A stretch of 64,000 nucleotides of DNA, from contig ML679966.1 in the NCBI GenBank assembly GCA_007922225.1, positions 38,903,943 to 38,967,942 of the forward strand. Direction: 5' to 3'. A program made the position numbers and the translations under genes. This document shows, one piece after another, positions 1 through 12,299 of the stretch. Positions within the stretch are counted from its first letter, which is position 1, and each line of letters opens with the position of its first letter. Origin of the DNA: Emydura subglobosa (Eukaryota > Chordata > Testudines > Chelidae). A model generated the notes under the pieces. It was not told the DNA's origin, did no database searches, and was given only the letters and a program-made list of their open reading frames with translations.

Positions 1-379
1 TGCATGCTGCATTAGCAAGACATGAAAATAATTGTTGATTCTCTTTTTCCAGCAGTAGAAACAGTACTCTCCTGATTTAGCATTTGATACAGAGAGGTGC
101 TAAGCACTGGCAGCTGGACTAAGTCCTGTTAGGACTTTGTCTCTTTCTAATGGCAATACATTTTGATTTTATATAATTTTACATCTGCAATTTGATCAAA
201 TATTTGCAAATGCCCTTCACATCCCTAAGATTACTAGCCAAAATTTGCCTCTTTTTTATTTTGGCTAAAGATTTTTAATGTGTGTTGTAGCAACCTGTTA
301 TGTTCCATTCCAACTCCCTGAACCAGTCTTATATTTTAAGGCCCTGGCTCTGCATGTTTTTAACTTTAAGTACTGTGAG
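1..379. other. Intronic sequence, nothing recognised
   Basis: AT-rich sequence upstream of the antisense CR1. I see no exon, RNA gene or repeat here. It lies in the TUSC3 intron preceding the exon at 2913. Confidence 0.5.
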
Positions 380-2540
380 TAATTAGCACACTATTCTGTG
401 AGTGCAGTTTTCCAACCAGTTGTGCACCCACTTTACAGTAGGTTTGTCTAGGGTATGTTTCCATAATTGTTTATGAGAAGGTCACTTAAGACAGTATCAA
501 AAGACTTACTAAAGTTAAGATATAGCACATGTACTGTTTTCCCCCATCCACAAGGCTTGCTAGGTGTCAGAGAAGGATATTAGGTCGGTGTGACATGATT
601 TATTCTTGACAAATCCATGTTGACTGTTGTTTATGATGTTGTTATCTTCTAGATGCTAACAAATTGATTGTTTGGGTATCTTTTCAGGTACCAAAGTTAA
701 GTTGACCAGTAGTTTATCCTTATTCCATGGGTTATCCTTATTCCCCTTTTTATAGCTAGATAGTATATTTGCCCTTTTCCAGTCCCCTGGGATCTCTCCT
801 ATCCTCCACAAGTTCTCAAAGGTATTTGCTAATGGCTCAGACCAGTTCTACAACCAGTTCTTTAAGTATTCTAGGATGTATTTCATTAGGCCCTGCTGAA
901 TTGAAGACATCTAGGCTTGTCTAAATATTTCTTAACTTGTTCTTTCCCTTTTTTAGCCTCAGATCCTATTCCTTTTGCACTGACGTTCACTATGTTAATA
1001 GTGAGATCACTGCTAATCTTTTTGGTGAAAACTGAAACAAAATAGGCATTTAACATTTGGCCATTGCTACATTTTCTGTTCCTGTCTTTCTCTTCTCATT
1101 GAGTAATGGGCCTTCTTTGTCTTTGGTCTTCTTTTTGCTTCCAATGTATTTGTAAAATGTTTTCTTGGTACCCTTTATGTCCCTAGTGAGTTTAATCATG
1201 CTCTGTACCTTGGCCTTTCCAATTTTGTCCCTACATGCATATATTTTTGGTTTTTGTTTAATATAGAACCTTCATAATTTGACATAGTTTCCACTATTTG
1301 TATGACTCTCTCTTGAGTTTCAGGTCATTGAAGATCTTCTGGTTGTCTCTGACCATACTTCCTGTCTTTCCTACACGTTGGGATAGCTTGCTCTTGTGCC
1401 TTTAATAGTGGTGCTTTTTTTAAAAACAAAATTTGCCAACCCTTCTGAACTCTTTTTTTCCCCTTAGACTTGCTTTCCACAGGCTCTGACCTACCAATTC
1501 TCTGAGTTTGCTAAAGTTTCCCTCTTGAAATCCACTGTCTTTATTCTGCTGTTTTCTCTCCTATCATTCCTCAGAAACATGAACTGTATCATTTCATGAT
1601 CGCTTTGACCTAGCTGACTTTCATCTTCAAATTCTTAATCAGTTACTCTCTATTTGTCAGAATCAAATCTAGGATAGGTTCTGATCCAGTTGCTTTCTCC
1701 ACCTTCTGTAATGAAGTTGTCTGAAATGTCCGTTTCAAGAACTTGGTGGATAATCAGTGCCTTGCTGTATTGTTTTCTCAACACATCTGGGTTTTTGAAT
1801 TCCCCCATCACCACAAAGTTCCTTATCACCACCAACTCCTGTGCTTTGGATTATTTTGTCACGTCTTTAAAAAGCCTCATCCATCTCTTCTTCCTGGTTA
1901 GGTGCTCTATAGTAGATCGCGACCTTGACATCACTCTTGGTTTTTTACCCTTTTCTCTTTACCCAGAGACTTTCAACAGGTATGCCTCCCATTTCTATCT
2001 TGATTTCAGTGCAGGTGTTTACATCCTTGATATACAAGGTGACACCTCCTCTCTTTTTCTCGTCCTATGCTTCCTGAAAAAGCTATACTTTTCTATACTA
2101 TTATTCCAGCCCTGCCAATTATCCCACCAAGTCTCTGTGATGCCAGTTATGTTGTAATTGTGATTATTTACTAGTATTTCTAGTTCTTCCTGTTTATTCC
2201 TCATACTTCTTGCATTAGTTTACAGATATCTAAGATGTTCATTAGATTTCCCCTCTATATTCCTCTCTATATTCTCTCTCCTTAGTCCCTGCTATGGTTG
2301 CCCATGTTCCTCCCCCAGACTCTGAACCGTCACCCAGATCTCCATGTTCTAGACTTTCTTGTGGGCTTTTGTCTCCTGCCCCCATCAAACCTATTTTAAA
2401 TTTTCCCTCACTGGGTTAGCCAATCTGTATCAGAAGATATTCTTCCCCTTTCTTGATAGGTGGACCCATCTCTGCTCAGCAGTCCTTCTTCTCAGAACAG
2501 CATCACATGATCAAGAAAGCCAATGCCCTTTTAGTGACAT
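380..2540 (-). mobile_element. CR1 LINE, antisense, 5' region with endonuclease and start of RT
   Basis: A decayed chicken-repeat-1 (CR1) non-LTR retrotransposon on the minus strand. The minus frame at 2019-2204 reads as the N-terminal CR1 endonuclease, with the motif TGITETWWDN and then a WN...FRK stretch, where the TETWW box is the E-containing catalytic motif of APE-type endonucleases. The minus strand then runs through the rest of the endonuclease and the linker towards the RT. The sequence at 2250-2540 resembles CR1 5' leader. Stops and frameshifts interrupt every frame, so no protein is made. It ends about 370 bp upstream of the TUSC3 exon. The family assignment is strong; the exact ends are approximate. 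Confidence 0.85.
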
Positions 2541-2890
2541 GTACATTTTTTTGTGTAAAAACATATATATTTGGGAAAATAAGACTTTTAGATGTGCAGT
2601 TTTCTAAAGCTCTCAGTTTTGGTCTAACTCTGATCCCATTTAAATTAATGGGAGTTCTGCTATTGATTTCACTGCAAGCAGAATTATGCCATCATTGAAT
2701 ACTTTTGCAAATCCCATCTTAAGCTTCTAATAGATGTAACTGTTTTGTTTGTACACTTAAACAGGCATCAATTTAAAATTATGGTGCCCAGCAAAACAAA
2801 CATATATTCAGTTTCAGTGCCCAAAAGAAAATTAGACCCAGTGAATTTAATACAGAATTCTCTGGCTTTACATCTTTGTCTTCTAAGTTT
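2541..2890. other. Intron just upstream of the TUSC3 exon
   Basis: Non-coding sequence between the CR1 and the exon. A short 'tcccatttaaattaatgggag' palindrome-like motif at about 2636 resembles fragments of amniote interspersed repeats. Nothing else is recognised. The open frame through 2745-3032 is intron read-through into the exon, not an N-terminal extension. Confidence 0.45.
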
Positions 2891-2912
2891 CATGTTTTCT
2901 CCTGTTTTTCAG
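2891..2912 (+). promoter_or_regulatory. TUSC3: 3' splice site (polypyrimidine tract and AG) of the TUSC3 exon
   Basis: A T/C-rich tract, ttttctcctgtttttcag, ends with AG at 2911-2912. It precedes codon TGT at 2913, so the exon starts in phase 0. This is a strong vertebrate acceptor. Confidence 0.88.
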
Positions 2913-3002
2913 TGTGTTGTGTTTGCTATGACTTCTGGTCAAATGTGGAATCACATCCGGGGACCCCCATATGCTCACAAGAATCCTCAGAATGGACAAG
3001 TG
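2913..3002 (+). CDS. TUSC3: TUSC3 internal coding exon (oligosaccharyltransferase subunit, OST3/OST6 family), 30 codons
   Basis: TUSC3 (N33) is an ER-membrane thioredoxin-fold subunit of the STT3B-type oligosaccharyltransferase, needed for N-glycosylation of cysteine-rich substrates and linked to Mg2+ transport. The exon reads [17 protein letters not shown] followed by [13 protein letters not shown], the highly conserved stretch at the end of one transmembrane segment and the following loop. The paralogue MAGT1 shares most of the core, but its NPHTGHV-type ending differs; the ending NPQNGQV and the start CVVF fit TUSC3 better. Both exon ends are in phase 0 (90 bp), with AG at 2911-2912 and gtgagt at 3003-3008. 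The signal peptide, CXXC thioredoxin domain and other membrane segments lie in exons outside this window. The gene is transcribed on the plus strand. I did not assign an exon number. Confidence 0.93.
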
Positions 3003-3008
3003 GTGAGT
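3003..3008 (+). promoter_or_regulatory. TUSC3: 5' splice donor of the TUSC3 exon
   Basis: The sequence gtgagt follows the final GTG codon and closely matches the vertebrate donor consensus. Using it gives a 90-bp, phase-0 exon ending in ...NGQV. Confidence 0.9.
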
Positions 3009-4346
3009 GTATTTTTTTTCAGCAATATCTAAATTGACTTTAATGCCACAGAGTTCTGCAAATCTAAAGTACAGTGGGATAATGGATTAAGATCACAATT
3101 CAGGAAATGTGAACACTGCCTAATGTGGTATTTAACAGTTAGATTTTCAAAAGCACTCTGCACCCATCAGCTCCCATTTGTGCACTTAAATAAGTGGCCG
3201 TGTCTCAAAACGTCTTAGCTTTGATTTGTGCACCTAAAATGGCTGGATTTCCAAAGGCACTCAACACCAACCATATGATCTGCTGATCACAAATAAAAAA
3301 TATTATGTTTTTTGGTAAGAATTTGCTATTTAATAAGATTAAAATATGAACTAATCTGAACTTTCACCTATTCTTCAAGCTCACCTCACAAAAACCCTTT
3401 TAAGTTTTAAACGGTTTGGGCAAGAAATCCTCTATCCCCACCTTGGTTACCAAAAGGGAGGGAGATGGAGGAGATTATAGAAATTCTAATCTGTTTTTTT
3501 TTAACAGCTTCCCATCATCCCTGTAACCCTTTAGTAGGGCTTTACAGAACACCTCTTTGCTCATACATTTGCCTCTTCACTGTATCTCATTATGGGGCTG
3601 AGCTCCTCTGTCAACTTCTTCATGGAGTCCTATGAGCTGAGAGTTGCTGCTATGTATCCCTGCTACTGCTGTAAGAAAAATGTTGCTCCTAGCAGAGGGA
3701 GAAGAATTTCCAAATTATTCCCTAACATGCACACGGAATTGCTGAGAAGGGGGAAAAAAGCCCCCTGATTTCAACACTCGGAAGGTGTCAACAGATGATG
3801 AAAAGAGAACCCAAGCTATTCTTCAAACGTTTAGATTATTTACCACTACCAAAAAGTCATTAGACTGGAAACTTACAACGCTTGCATATGCTTTGACAAA
3901 TACCCACCTTTTGTCATACATAATGGAACTTCCAACCATTTTCTAGTTTGCCCAGTGCTAGTTCAGTTTGCCTTTTGTTTAAGTCCGAGAGAATAAATCC
4001 TTTCTATTTCCTTTGATGCTTCATATCCTAATTAGAGTAGCAGAAATTGATGGCTTGAATTTGATTGCTGATCCACAGGATACCAGGATTATAGGAGGAG
4101 ATTGATGACATAAAATGATGTGATTCAGTCTGGCAGCTTTGTTATGTGGAACTAGATCCAATAAAGTGATAAGTAATGTTTGTAAAACATTGTGGTTAGA
4201 AGGGCTTAGAATTTTCTGTAAGTTCCTTGGAATATTTAATGTATGATGTCTTCCTACAGAGTTACAGAAAGGTGAAAGACAGCTGGGAAAAGACACTGGT
4301 CCTAAACAATTTCTTCATGTCTAGTTTCATACATATTTAAAGACTG
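3009..4346. other. Start of the large TUSC3 intron
   Basis: No exon or gene. The part at about 3130-3290 has phrases such as 'gattttcaaaagcactc' and 'gatttccaaaggcactcaacacc', typical of a dispersed amniote fold-back repeat also seen at 41813 and 62690. The remainder (3300-4346) looks like unique intron. Confidence 0.45.
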
Positions 4347-4666
4347 AGGCCTAGTCTACACTGCCAGCGGCAGTTGATGGGAGATACGTAAGCTACATAA
4401 TATATCTTGCGTATCTCCCATGTGTAACTTGCATATCTCCTGTCAACTTAGGAACTTTGACTTACTGTGGGGTCTCCACTGCGCTGTGCGGACGGGAGAT
4501 GCCGTCCAGTTGATGCAGCCTTACACTTTTTCCAGGGATGGATTTATGACATTGACCAGGGAGCACTTGCAGGATCAATTGAACAGGTCTTCACTGCCCA
4601 CTCAGTTGATCCCGCAGCATTGATCCAGCAGCACCAACAGAACCTCCAGCAGTGTAGACATACCCT
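4347..4666. mobile_element. Short DNA element (MITE) with 'tctacactg' terminal inverted repeats
   Basis: The left end aggcctagtctacactgcc pairs with the right end gcagtgtagacatacccta in reverse complement, sharing GTCTACACTGC. The roughly 320-bp unit has no coding capacity. The flanks aaagactg and aatttctg agree at only 5 of 8 bases, so a target duplication is not secure. The same end motif recurs at 43684 and 47672. Probably non-autonomous hAT-type, but the superfamily is an inference. Confidence 0.65.
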
Positions 4667-4752
4667 AATTTCTGCTGTGCTACCTACAGTGACTTATATA
4701 AAAAGAATTCCTATGTCATTCCTCTTCCCATTAATTTTGTCATCTTGAATAT

Positions 4753-5010
4753 CTTTAGATTGTGAGCTCCTCAAACCAGGGGCTGCCCCTTTTGGAGTGT
4801 CTGGAAAGCTGAAATTTCAGTCAGAGACCTAGATTCTATTCCCAACTCTGTCGTTGATCTGTTGTGTGACTTTAGGCAAGTCATTTCACCTCTCTTTGCC
4901 TCTCTCCCACCTCTCACACTTTATCCATATGCTCTATTAAGACTATAGATTATTTGATGCCATGATTGTCTCACTATGATTTTATACAATACTTAATACA
5001 AATAATAATA
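4753..5010 (+). repeat. MIR-type CORE-SINE, with an adjacent L2-like tail fragment
   Basis: The stretch around 4850-4905 (gttgtgtgactttaggcaag, then tcatttcacctctctttgcc) is the diagnostic MIR core. The upstream piece at 4753-4790, 'agattgtgagctcctcaaac', matches the conserved 3' tail of L2/MIR-type repeats. Old and diverged, not coding. Confidence 0.78.
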
Positions 5011-5136
5011 TGTCTTAGTTTCCGAGTTGTGAAGAAGAGTTTGAACACAGGCTACTAGACTCCTGGTCTAATTTGTGAACTATTAACCAATGAAGTTAGA
5101 TGTCAAAGCAAACTGCAGTTCATAACTGCCAGATAT

Positions 5137-5141
5137 GTCAT
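5137..5141. repeat. Left target-site duplication GTCAT of the solo LTR
   Basis: GTCAT here is repeated exactly at 6225-6229, immediately after the LTR's terminal CA. Confidence 0.75.
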
Positions 5142-6224
5142 TATGACGTTCCCCTCTGCAATCTGGACTGGTGTATAGCTGCATCACCTCAATCCCTTAT
5201 TCCTGTAGCCCATCATGAACTTGCTGTGCTATGTGAACCCCCACTCGGGGGGCAGCCCACGCAGAGTCTCCTGCAAGCAAGCGGCCTTCAACTCAGTGAG
5301 TGAGTGCTTCTGGCCACCCACTCATGGGATTATGCAGTAGAATGCAACCCTAAGAATTGACTAAGAATTCTATACCCTAAGAACTGCCGTTTTACAATAT
5401 TCAGTACTACCCACTGCAAGCTCATTGGTTCATCAATTTATCAAAGACATTGATATGCACCAGCTTTGTCACTTTAAATGAAGTCTCTAACGCACACTAA
5501 ACCACATGCACTGCTTTAGATAAAACAAACATACATTTAAGTACCGAAAGATTTTAAGTGATTATAACTCAGAGGAATATAACTCAGATATGATCAGAAT
5601 GAAATAAAAGCAAATCGCATTCTAAACTAAGATTAATGCTTTCAGCAACCGTACAGTCTTAAATGATTTTCTCACCACAGGCTGGTTGGTCTGCCTCCAA
5701 CCAGGCCCTTCCCCTGTGGTCAATGCTTCAGTCTTGATGTTCTTCATAGATGGAATCGGAGAAAGAGAGAGAGCTCCCAAAATGCCCCCCTTTTAAACAT
5801 GTTCCTTCGCCCTCCACTTCAGGGTCAGGTGACGAACAAGCATGGATCCCTCCGTGCCCTGAGTCACATAAGCATCCCCTTATCAATGCTTAGGCTAGTC
5901 CATTGTTCGAGGAAGAACTGGATTGTTTTATGCATTGCTTAGTGAGGCATGAACTACCTCTCTGCTTTTGGAGGATTTTACTTGCATCTGCCTCAAGCCA
6001 TAAGACACATATTTGGGAATATTACATAGCAGAGCTTCATAACCATACATATGACATTGCAGCAAACATACTACTATAACAATAACATTCAGTGTGTCAT
6101 GAGCATTCCAAAAACACCTTACATGACATTCTTTGCATTAGACAATACACAATTAAACTATAAGGGTGGACATGAATGATACACCATCACAACATAAGGG
6201 TGTACATGGGGGTGCATTGTGTCA
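5142..6224. mobile_element. Solo LTR, about 1.08 kb, copy A of a two-copy family
   Basis: A long terminal repeat without internal genes. It starts tatgacgttcccctctgc (copy B at 29038 has the canonical TGTGACATTCCCCTCTGC) and ends ...gtgcattgtgtca. It is bounded by perfect 5-bp duplications GTCAT, the signature of integrase-mediated insertion followed by LTR-LTR recombination. It is alignable with copy B over most of its length, including the stretches 'gctcattggttcatcaattt' and 'ttatcaatgctTaggctagtcc'-like sequence. The first TG has mutated to TA. The 5-bp duplication fits several ERV and Ty3/gypsy groups, and I cannot tell which without the internal genes. Confidence 0.85.
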
Positions 6225-6229
6225 GTCAT
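6225..6229. repeat. Right target-site duplication GTCAT
   Basis: Exact copy of 5137-5141, directly following the LTR end gtgtca. Confidence 0.75.
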
Positions 6230-7189
6230 CATTTTCAGAAGTCTGATATAGGACTTATCAAATATTAAACTAGAAGTTTAGTGATATACGATTTACCTGT
6301 GGATATTTTATACTGGGTGGTTGTTTTATTTCAGAGAATAGTATTGTACATTTTTAGGGTCACATCCTCAAGGATTTAGTTACATTCTTTTAACTTGGAG
6401 TCATAACAAATACGTACATTAGCTTTTCTGTGATATTTATTTGGCCTCTTTATTCATAATAGCAATAGTTTGTACTTCATAGCAATTTTTAATCTGTACA
6501 TTTTGATTATATTTACAAACATCAGCAAGCAATGTTATCCTTGGATCTTTGTCAACTGTACATTTGTGAGGCCAAAAATATTTACTGCTAATTTTTGTTC
6601 CTGTTTATCAGTTAACTTCACGTTATTTTTCTCCTTGCTTTTACATGGGTTTTTCCAACCCCAGACATGAGGTGTTTTAGCAGTAAATTTGGACAGAAAA
6701 GACTTCCATGAGGTTTGAAGAGAGTGTAAGGAAGAGTGAAGGATAAAGCACAGTAAGATTTTTGCTCCAGCTAGTTTGCAGTAATCAGCTAAGCAAACAT
6801 TATATCCAAATTTATGCTGGTTCCCATCCCAAGCTGCTGCTGTTCAAAGATGCTTTGGCCTGATAGGGTGCATATAATTTGAAAAAATATTGTTAAACAA
6901 AAAATGGCATATTAATGCTCAAAACATATGGTAATTAATATACACAATGTTTTCCAAATGGAAATCTAAAATTGCTATGGGAACATATTCAAGTCACGAA
7001 CACTGGAAGGAAGGAGAGTGTTCATGCTCAGACATGCTGGGGCCTTGCCCCTCCTCATCCCCCAGGGTTTATTTAGGAGTGTGAATTGAGGGTGTGCTCC
7101 ACTTCACACTGCCTCTCATTGATCAGCCAGGGAAGAGGGGAACCAATTGGCTCTCACAGGGCCTCACTCTCAATTTAAAGCCTTCCTAG
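6230..7189. other. Intronic sequence, nothing recognised
   Basis: AT-rich unique-looking sequence. No exon, RNA gene or confident repeat. Confidence 0.45.
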
Positions 7190-7830
7190 ACATCTGCAAC
7201 CATCCTGACATTATTGTGACCCTTCCTCCTGTTCGTTGAGATAGTGTTGAGCTGCATTTTCCCAGTGTTGTGAGTCTGATCAATCACCTGTTTTGGGGAT
7301 CAGGTAGGATTTTTTTTCCCCTTGGGGCCAAATTGGCAGGGTGTCCTAGGGTCATGGGAGAAGAAAGAAGAGGGACTGTTCACCTTCCTTGCAGTATCAT
7401 GGAGTTTTTAGTTAAAAGGAATGTGAATAGTGATTTTTAAGGTTAGAAAGTGATTTTGAAATGTTTAGTTTTTCTCAATGTGAAGCTGGTGCTCAGTACA
7501 GATAAAGGCTGAAAGGGCCAGCTCCCAGAGATGTATGTGTATAAGAGGTCCAGGATATAGCTGGTGGGCCTTTTTTTCCTGTAAAGTAATTGGGAAACCT
7601 TAAGCCTTTGCAGACTAAGGTACCTTCATACCCCCTTATGGAGAAAGGGCTAGTAGATTCAGAGACGGGCTGAGTCTTAGGGATAAGGCTGAAGAGGATC
7701 AACCCTGAATTACTTGTTATATGGTGTCAAGCCATTTAACCCCTCACTGGACCCAATTAAGAAAGGGAGAGAGAGAACAGGTTCAGTTAATAAAGTTACA
7801 GGCTGTTTTAAATCCATCTCTCTGTTTCAT
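7190..7830 (+). repeat. Possible decayed retroelement or LTR fragment
   Basis: It contains phrases I associate with a dispersed turtle retroelement: 'tttggggatcaggtaggatt' near 7293, 'cttggggccaaattggcagg' near 7321 and a terminal 'gttaataaagttacaggctg' near 7786 that resembles an LTR or retroelement 3' end. No termini or target duplication could be placed, and the family is not identified. Confidence 0.35.
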
Positions 7831-9899
7831 TCACTTGCCTGTCCTGATCAATGGTAAATATTACTGTAAATGTAACTACTTTGGCTAGTAACTATCCACT
7901 TTTAATGGTACCCATTGCACTTTCCAACTATGACAGATGTTTGTCCTCTTCAAAATTTTGATGGAACTGCTTGATTTTTTTGCTCATGTATTCACTCTGA
8001 CTCATGGGCAAGGCTGCAGAATGAAATACAGGATTTTGAAGACTACATAATAAATTATCATCAGTGATGTCCCTTCGTTGTAAACTTGTCTAAGTCTGAT
8101 AAAAGGGATAGTTACTATATAGGTGCTTTAAATCCCAAGGATTGCATTATAGATATTTATAATGAAGTACATTTTTCTTCCCTTCTTTCCTCATTCACCC
8201 ATACTCCTCTTCAATCTGTACATCTTTTTCTACAATTACCCTTTAATAGCATCCTGAAATGGCTGAAAATATGAATACTTGTTACATTTCTGAAAACTGA
8301 CTTCTGTTTACTTTTACACAAAATAACTTTTTTTAAATTGAACATAAATGTAAGTTAACATAGTAAAACATAATGTAAGGAAAATCAATAACTAGATTTG
8401 TACAATGCTGTGATTGCTTTGCAGGTTTGTCACCATTTATATGTTGTGTTATGGCACTGTCAAGTGCTAATGGCTCACTTAACAGTCTAATACATCTCAA
8501 GACCTGTCATTACCAGATTGCTTAAGGGGACTATACAATACCACAAAGACATGGGATATAAAATGAATATTTTTGTAATGGAAACAGTTTTGCTCTATTC
8601 ATTTTATTCAGTGAATCCAAAGATTTACCAAGGATATAGCCTCTAACATAGGCAACTTTCTTCCAACTTTGTAATAACTAAAGATTTCAAGAGCTCGTGA
8701 TCATTTTTAATTATTATAATTAAATATATGTTGGCTACGTATGGTGTGTAATTCTGCAGATTACAATCCTCTGGGTGGAAAGATAATGTAAACCTCTTCA
8801 AAAATTAATATCTTCAGAAAATCAAGCTTTTCTCATCCATAATTTCCTCTTTAAATACCTACAGCTGAGAGTGTGTGCCTCAATACTACAAACTCAAAAT
8901 CAGCTGGAAGATAGGCCAATTGTTGCTTCAAGCATGTTCTTTCATATACTCCATCATTCAGAGACAGATTTATGTGAAGCCTGTGGCCTCAACCGTCCTC
9001 TTTCTTTGTGTGTACCTGTAGGCAGGAGGTATGAGAACCATTGCTGCTTGTTTTCCATTTGCCATTTCATTAGTGTAGTATGCTATAGTTTGTAGTTACT
9101 AATCAAATGAATACAAACTTTTTACAAAGTTCTTTGTTTAATCCAGGCTGTTTAACATCAGCTGCTCTCTGTATATTTATCAGCTCAGTCATGGATTTTT
9201 TGCTGGCTCTGGGCCATTTCACTGAGCTAGCCCTGTTTTATCTAACTTACGTGGCTCCAGACCAGTTACAATCCACTTGAAGTCATGACTAATAACTGAT
9301 CGTGATGGTCAATTTTAAAAGAAATATGCAAAATATTTAATGGTTCATATTAGCTGTTGCTTTAAGCACCTCTGGGAAGGGGTTATTCAGATTTTACCCT
9401 TGTCTTGAGTAAGCATTGGCTGAGGCAATTCTTAATGCAGGAGACTTTAAAGGCCCAGCCGATGAGGACTGGTTCTTTTTTGTATTTGATCACTTCTGTA
9501 TATATTTATATTTCCAAAGCTATGTGATTTAGGATAAAGGCGGAGCTGGTATCAGGTAAGATTGCAAAATCACTTGCTTTCTAACCCCATTTTTAATCCT
9601 TCATAATTTCCTGAGTCTTCACCTTTGAGACTGAAATTCCCAGGCTTCTTCTCTTACAAAGAGAGAAAAATTCAGCAAAATTTGTCATAAGTTTTAAAAA
9701 CAGGGAAAGTGAGGGAAGAAATAATTTCTCCATTATTTTTCTAACATAGCCCTAGAGGCACAGCTGCTGCAGATATAAACCCCCATAAACTCCACAAAGC
9801 CACTTCATTGTCATTTAGATCCCTCCTTGAAATTGTCCTTTGCCATGACTCCTACAACAAAAATTCAGTAGGCAGCTGATGTGCTGAAAACACTGCCTG
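7831..9899. other. Intronic sequence, nothing recognised
   Basis: Low-GC sequence with only short chance open frames (for example 8086-8274 and 8871-9095) that lack homology, splice context or codon bias. No confident repeat. Confidence 0.45.
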
Positions 9900-10105
9900 T
9901 CATGCTGATCAACGTTGTCTCATTATTTCCTTGTGCTCCTCTGTTTGTATCCACCTGGTTGTCTTTTTTCTTTTATTTTGAATGTAAGATCTAGGGGCAA
10001 GTATGATTTTTTATTGTGTGTTTGTAAAGCACCTACTGCAATGGAACATGATTGCAGCTCTTAGGTGTTACTGCGATTCAGATAATTCAAATAATAAATT
10101 TTGAT
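9900..10105 (+). repeat. L2/MIR-type 3' tail repeat
   Basis: The block 'gaatgtaagatctaggggca' is followed by 'gtttgtaaagcacctactgc', 'gcagctcttaggtgttactg' and 'caaataataaa'. This is the order seen in the conserved 3' tail of L2/MIR-type repeats of reptiles and birds. Old and non-coding. Confidence 0.65.
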
Positions 10106-10951
10106 TTGAAAAAAAACTTTGCTATTTCTTTTTGAGTGGCAGGATTGTAGCCTATATTTTTAAATCCAAAGCTTTCGTAAATGTACAGCATTATAAACTA
10201 TGTGTTTTGAAGTCTTGTTTGTTACTTACATAGAAATGCTCTATTTTATATTTTGCATGTGACTTTCCCTTTAACAATCTTCAAATTAAAATATGGCTTT
10301 CTGAGTCCTGGATGTACTTTCTTTAAATACAGACAGAGTCTGAGTGAGATTATGTACAGAATTTATACCTTTATCTTACTGATTTAAATATTGTCCAATT
10401 AGAAATGTGTTACTGATATGATACATGCATGTAAATGGAAAATTGAGCTTTTCCAGAAGCTTGGCAATCAAAAGTATGTATTTCTGATGACATGTGTTAA
10501 CAAAAAGGATCTTTTGCAGCTTACTATAAAGGCCCCTTTTCTGATTTGCAGATGTTCCCACATGCTATAACTCAATTGTTTTCTTCTGTAGAACAGAAAA
10601 TAGCATATATTAGAATATTTTTCGGTTATAAAGTACTCTCATATCTTCCTGTGGATGGGATGATATAGGTGTCCATGACAGCTACAGTTATGTCAGACTG
10701 AAGTGTGAAAAGTAATACAGTCCATAACTACTTATCAACTGTTATTTGCCTCGCACATCACCACAGAAGATTCTTTGTGCTTGTCATGATTTAAAATGAC
10801 ACTTCATTTCTCCTTCTTAAATTCCTGTCTTTAAAAAGACTAAGAGCTTTTGTCTGCTTCACTGAAAAACACTATTTACTTGTGCCAGTAGCTCTTGTTA
10901 GTGTCATCACAACTCTGGTTTCTATCTTTAGCTTACCTATTGCCTTACCAT

Positions 10952-11083
10952 AGGTGCTGAGAGTAGGGGTATAGGGGGTGCAGCAGCATCTCTTGGCTTG
11001 AAATGGTTTCCATCATATACAGGGTTTACAGTTTGGTTCAATGGCTCTCAGCATCCCCCACTTTACAAATCATTCCAGCACCA
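10952..11083. mobile_element. Short inverted-repeat DNA element, about 130 bp
   Basis: The left end aggtgctgagagtaggggt and right end cattccagcaccac are reverse complements over GGTGCTG. The interior 'tatacagggtttacagtttg' and 'gttcaatggctctcagcatc' matches a dispersed turtle element as I recall it. The target duplication is unclear. Confidence 0.6.
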
Positions 11084-12299
11084 CTGACCCTTACAATATT
11101 AAACTTGTCTCACCTAAAATACTCTAATTCTGCACACATTATTTTTGTATGATTCTTTTCAACCGTCTAGTGATTGTAATGACTTTTTGGACTGTGATTA
11201 TAATGTATTATATTACCCTCACTTAATTGTTATGTGTTACTAGAAACTTACTCTCACTTCTCTGTTGTGTTATCAAATATTTCTGAAAGTAAATGTTAAG
11301 GCCTGTTTGTGTGACCCTTACTCATGTTGGGTAGTAATTTTCTCTGTGAGCAGCCCCACAGATTTCAGTTCACTGTAGTATTTGGCCTTATGTGAGGGTG
11401 GGGAAACCTGGCCAGTAATGTCTACTGTAGAAAATAGAACCGTAGGTTAGGTGTTTCCTTGTAGTTCTTCCTTCAATGGCTGTTGAGTGGTGCTTTTCAG
11501 CTCTATTTTAAGAGACTCCCAATGAGTGAGTTGGGATCATTCGCTCTAGTCTTTTGTCTTGGCAAGTGCTCTCTACATCAGTGTTCAATATTGGCAGTTC
11601 CTCTATACCTTTTCCACAGTAATTATTTTAGGATTGGATGCAAATCTTCTCTGTGACACTCAGCTCTATACCTATTTTATCTGAATCAGGTGCTGCGATC
11701 AAGTGTCTTACTGGTGTCTGATTTAGAGGGGTCCATGCATGAGCATTAGCTGTTTCAAGGTCACTAAGAGATGGTGGAGTTTATTTCAGCATTTGTGCAT
11801 GTGCCAGTGGTTATTTGACTTTGTAATGTGAAAATCTTATTAGATTGCAAGCTGTTTTTAGATAATCAGACAACAGTAATGGACTGGACTGATTTAATTT
11901 ATATATGTCCAGAAGATTGTGACTTTTTTTTGGAAGCTCCTTACACCATTATCCTTGTTTTTGTTGCCTCAAAATTAGTCTTCTTCAATATCCCCTGCAT
12001 GAAGCTACACCTTAAGACTATCTGAAACCTTAGTGTAGTGCAGAATAGGGCAGCCTACCCTTGTTCTGAAACAGTCTGAATTTGTGATCTTCACAGGATA
12101 CTGTAAAGCCCATGAATTTTCTTTTGTGTGGGGAGGACTGAGACGTATGGAAGGAAAGCGAGTGAGTCTGGGGTGTGATTATTTTATTGTCAGCGGTTTT
12201 CTTATACAACTTGATGCTGTTGTGAATTGGTAGTCTGTAGGTATTGTTGTATGATTTATGTATTTTAAAAGCTTGTGAAAGTTTTTAGAACATAAGAGT
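11084..12299. other. Intronic sequence with one repeat fragment
   Basis: At about 11307-11365 'gtgacccttactcatgttgg' followed by 'gtagtaattttctctgtgag' looks like one arm of the fold-back family also present at 54144. The rest shows nothing recognisable. Confidence 0.4.

Noticed and set aside
2745..3032. 95-residue frame treated as a stand-alone gene
   Set aside because: Only the 2913-3002 part is coding. The upstream residues are intron, separated by a strong splice acceptor, and the end runs past a gtgagt donor.
5142..6224. Coding potential in the solo LTR (short frame at 5100-5303)
   Set aside because: The frame crosses the LTR boundary and is not conserved in copy B.
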